Shown here: piece by piece, positions 62,494 through 64,000 of the stretch | Layout: each line of letters starts with the position of its first letter | Position numbering within the stretch: the stretch's first letter is position 1 | The notes under the pieces: generated by a model | Seen by the model: only the letters and a program-made list of their open reading frames with translations | Database searches by the model: none | What the model was told of the DNA's origin: nothing | Translations under genes and position numbers: made by a program | Assembly (NCBI RefSeq): GCF_003265705.1 | Contig: NW_020312817.1 | Location: forward strand, 27,051,861 to 27,115,860 | Length of the DNA stretch: 64,000 nt | Direction of reading: 5' to 3' | Source of the DNA: Callorhinus ursinus | Taxonomy: Eukaryota; Chordata; Mammalia; Carnivora; Otariidae

Positions 62494-62594
62494 TCTTTTA
62501 TTTTAAGCAGGGTTTGAACTCACGACCCAGAGATCAAGACCTGAGCTGAGATCAAGAGTCAGATGCTCAACAGACTGAGCTACCCAGGCATCCC
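62494..62594 (-). mobile_element. Old CAN SINE, antisense
   Basis: Contains gggtttgaactcacgaccca and cagactgagctacccaggca after a short T-rich start. Confidence 0.85.
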
Positions 62595-62776
62595 AAGTAC
62601 TACTTCTCTTTCTTATTTTCCTAGGATATTTACATTAAATTTTTTGGTTATATGAATATTCTCTATTAACAGTCTATGCCTATATATATAATATTCAAAA
62701 TGAGCATTACAGTCTACTATGATTGGGGTTTTTTTTTTGCTTTTTGTTTTTTGTGATGATAATAATTGTCTTGGTT

Positions 62777-62975
62777 GGGGCACCTGGGCGGCTCAGTCGG
62801 TTAAGCAACTGCCTTCGGCTCAAGTCATGATCCCAGAGTCCTGGGTTCGAGCCCCACATCAGGCTCCCTGCTCTGCAGGAAGCCTGCTTCTCCCTCTACC
62901 TCTGTCTGCCGCTCTGCCTACTTGTGCTCTCTCTCTCTCTCTCTGTTAAATAAATAAATAAAAATCTTAAAAAAA
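62777..62975 (+). mobile_element. CAN SINE, sense, with good tRNA-like B box
   Basis: Head ggggcacctgggcggctcag, a B-box-like ggttcgagccc near 62844, CT-rich body and A-rich tail. Perfect 18-bp TSD ataataattgtcttggtt at 62759-62776 and 62976-62993. Confidence 0.96.
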
Positions 62976-63039
62976 ATAATAATTGTCTTGGTTTTCATGT
63001 TTTTCTCTCTCTTTGTAAGCCTCTTGTCTGAAATCAATG

Positions 63040-63340
63040 TCTCCTGCCTTTCTTCTGGCTTTAGCTCTGGATAGTCACTAACCCTTTGTAATTGCTAAAT
63101 CCAGTGGAGTCTTCCAGCCCTAAACTTCTATAGGTGTGCTCTTCTTGTTACTTCCTCTTCCTTTGGTTTCCATGACATCACTTTATCCCGTCTTTCTGAG
63201 CCCTCCTTTTTAGGCTTACTTATGCATAGACCCCTGTTTATCTTCCCTTAAGTGTAGTGTTCCTTAGGATTCTATCTGTAATCTGATTCTTACCCAACAG
63301 AGTCTCTTTAGGCAATATCTGCCATGGCCATGAATGACTT
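63040..63340 (+). mobile_element. L2 internal region, sense
   Basis: Contains tgctaaatccagtggagtct, tttggtttccatgacatcac and gtgttccttaggattctatc, diverged forms of L2 internal blocks. Confidence 0.5.
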
Positions 63341-64000
63341 GTGTTATCTGTTCCTCCTTATAAAACTTTCTTCTAATCTCATTTAACTGGCCATTGAACA
63401 TACAGATAGAGAGTATGAAAACATTTGTCAGTGCTTCCACTCCTGTTCAAGGTCCCATTCTCTTCTTGTGACATATGCATATGAATTGTGTAGAGGCTTT
63501 GGTATCTGCCTGTCTAAAGTTCCCTTCGCTCTAACAGCTCCTGTTCACATAGACAAGCCACCTCCTTACCCTTTTACTGTTCCATTCCCTTCACACACCA
63601 CCAAATACACACACACATACACTCTCTTCTCTAACTTTTCCCCCCTCAAACACCTGCACTGCCTCTCTCCATTTTTATTGGCAAGAAAGCTAAAAGTTTT
63701 CTCTCCCCCATCTCTTCCTATAGGAGGAGGATGTTGGGCCAATTGTCAGATCCCAGAGAAAGCAAAGTATTTTACTAATTTAGTATGCTTTATTTGTACT
63801 TGATAGTAACTATTTTAGTAGGCCATCCCTTTTAAAACGTGTTAATCCTTGAAATGTTTAAAGAATGATCACTTGACAGCAGTGCATATGCATGCAGTCT
63901 CTTCTGCATTGTTACTTTTAGATTTAAAACCACGAATGGGATTGTAATAAGAATTTTATTTTCAGAATTAAAACTAAACATGTGGGGTTGTAATGTGAAT

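Overview
This is a vertebrate nuclear window. It is almost entirely the intronic interior of one gene, read on the + strand: TTC27 (tetratricopeptide repeat domain 27). Six internal coding exons are recognisable (1995-2090, 5980-6102, 21907-22134, 40149-40247, 43800-43852, 48860-49025). They join in frame into 255 codons, each flanked by AG and GT, and the last four exons carry a run of TPR units. Neither the first nor the last exon of the gene is here. No other protein-coding gene, structural RNA gene or CRISPR array is supported.

The interspersed repeats point to a carnivore. The window is full of tRNA-Lys-derived CAN SINEs (SINEC), many with perfect target-site duplications (TSDs), plus carnivore-type L1 3' ends. 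The young copies have the head and CT-rich body I associate with bears, seals and mustelids (Arctoidea). I do not see the dog SINEC_Cf head or the feline-type body. This species-group call rests on remembered consensus patterns.

Layout. 1-1208 is an L1 with a 5' inversion. 1285-1948 holds three SINEs, two of them nested tail to tail and ending 34-46 nt before the first exon. 2091-5979 is an intron with a miniature SINE, two further SINEs and an antisense L1. 6103-21906 is an intron with SINEs, MIR, L2 and a long antisense L1 that covers the endonuclease region. 22135-40148 is an intron with MER5A, L2, MLT1, MIR, many SINEs and a (GT)n array holding an assembly gap. 40248-43799 is nearly all old antisense L1. 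43853-48859 has L2, a gapped (CA)n array and old L1. 49026-64000 is a partial intron with an LTR just after the last exon, an L1 interrupted by a perfect inverted copy of nearby DNA, further SINEs, an MLT1-like LTR, MIRs and L2.

I found no new multi-gene system. The most notable observation is a perfect 128-bp inverted duplication (52158-52285 and 53336-53463) whose right copy sits inside an L1. It looks like a recent templated insertion. Others worth checking are short tandem duplications just upstream of two TTC27 splice acceptors, two CTCF-like core motifs, and a sense-strand LTR polyadenylation signal about 550 bp downstream of the last exon. Boundaries and subfamily names of old repeats were judged by eye and are approximate.
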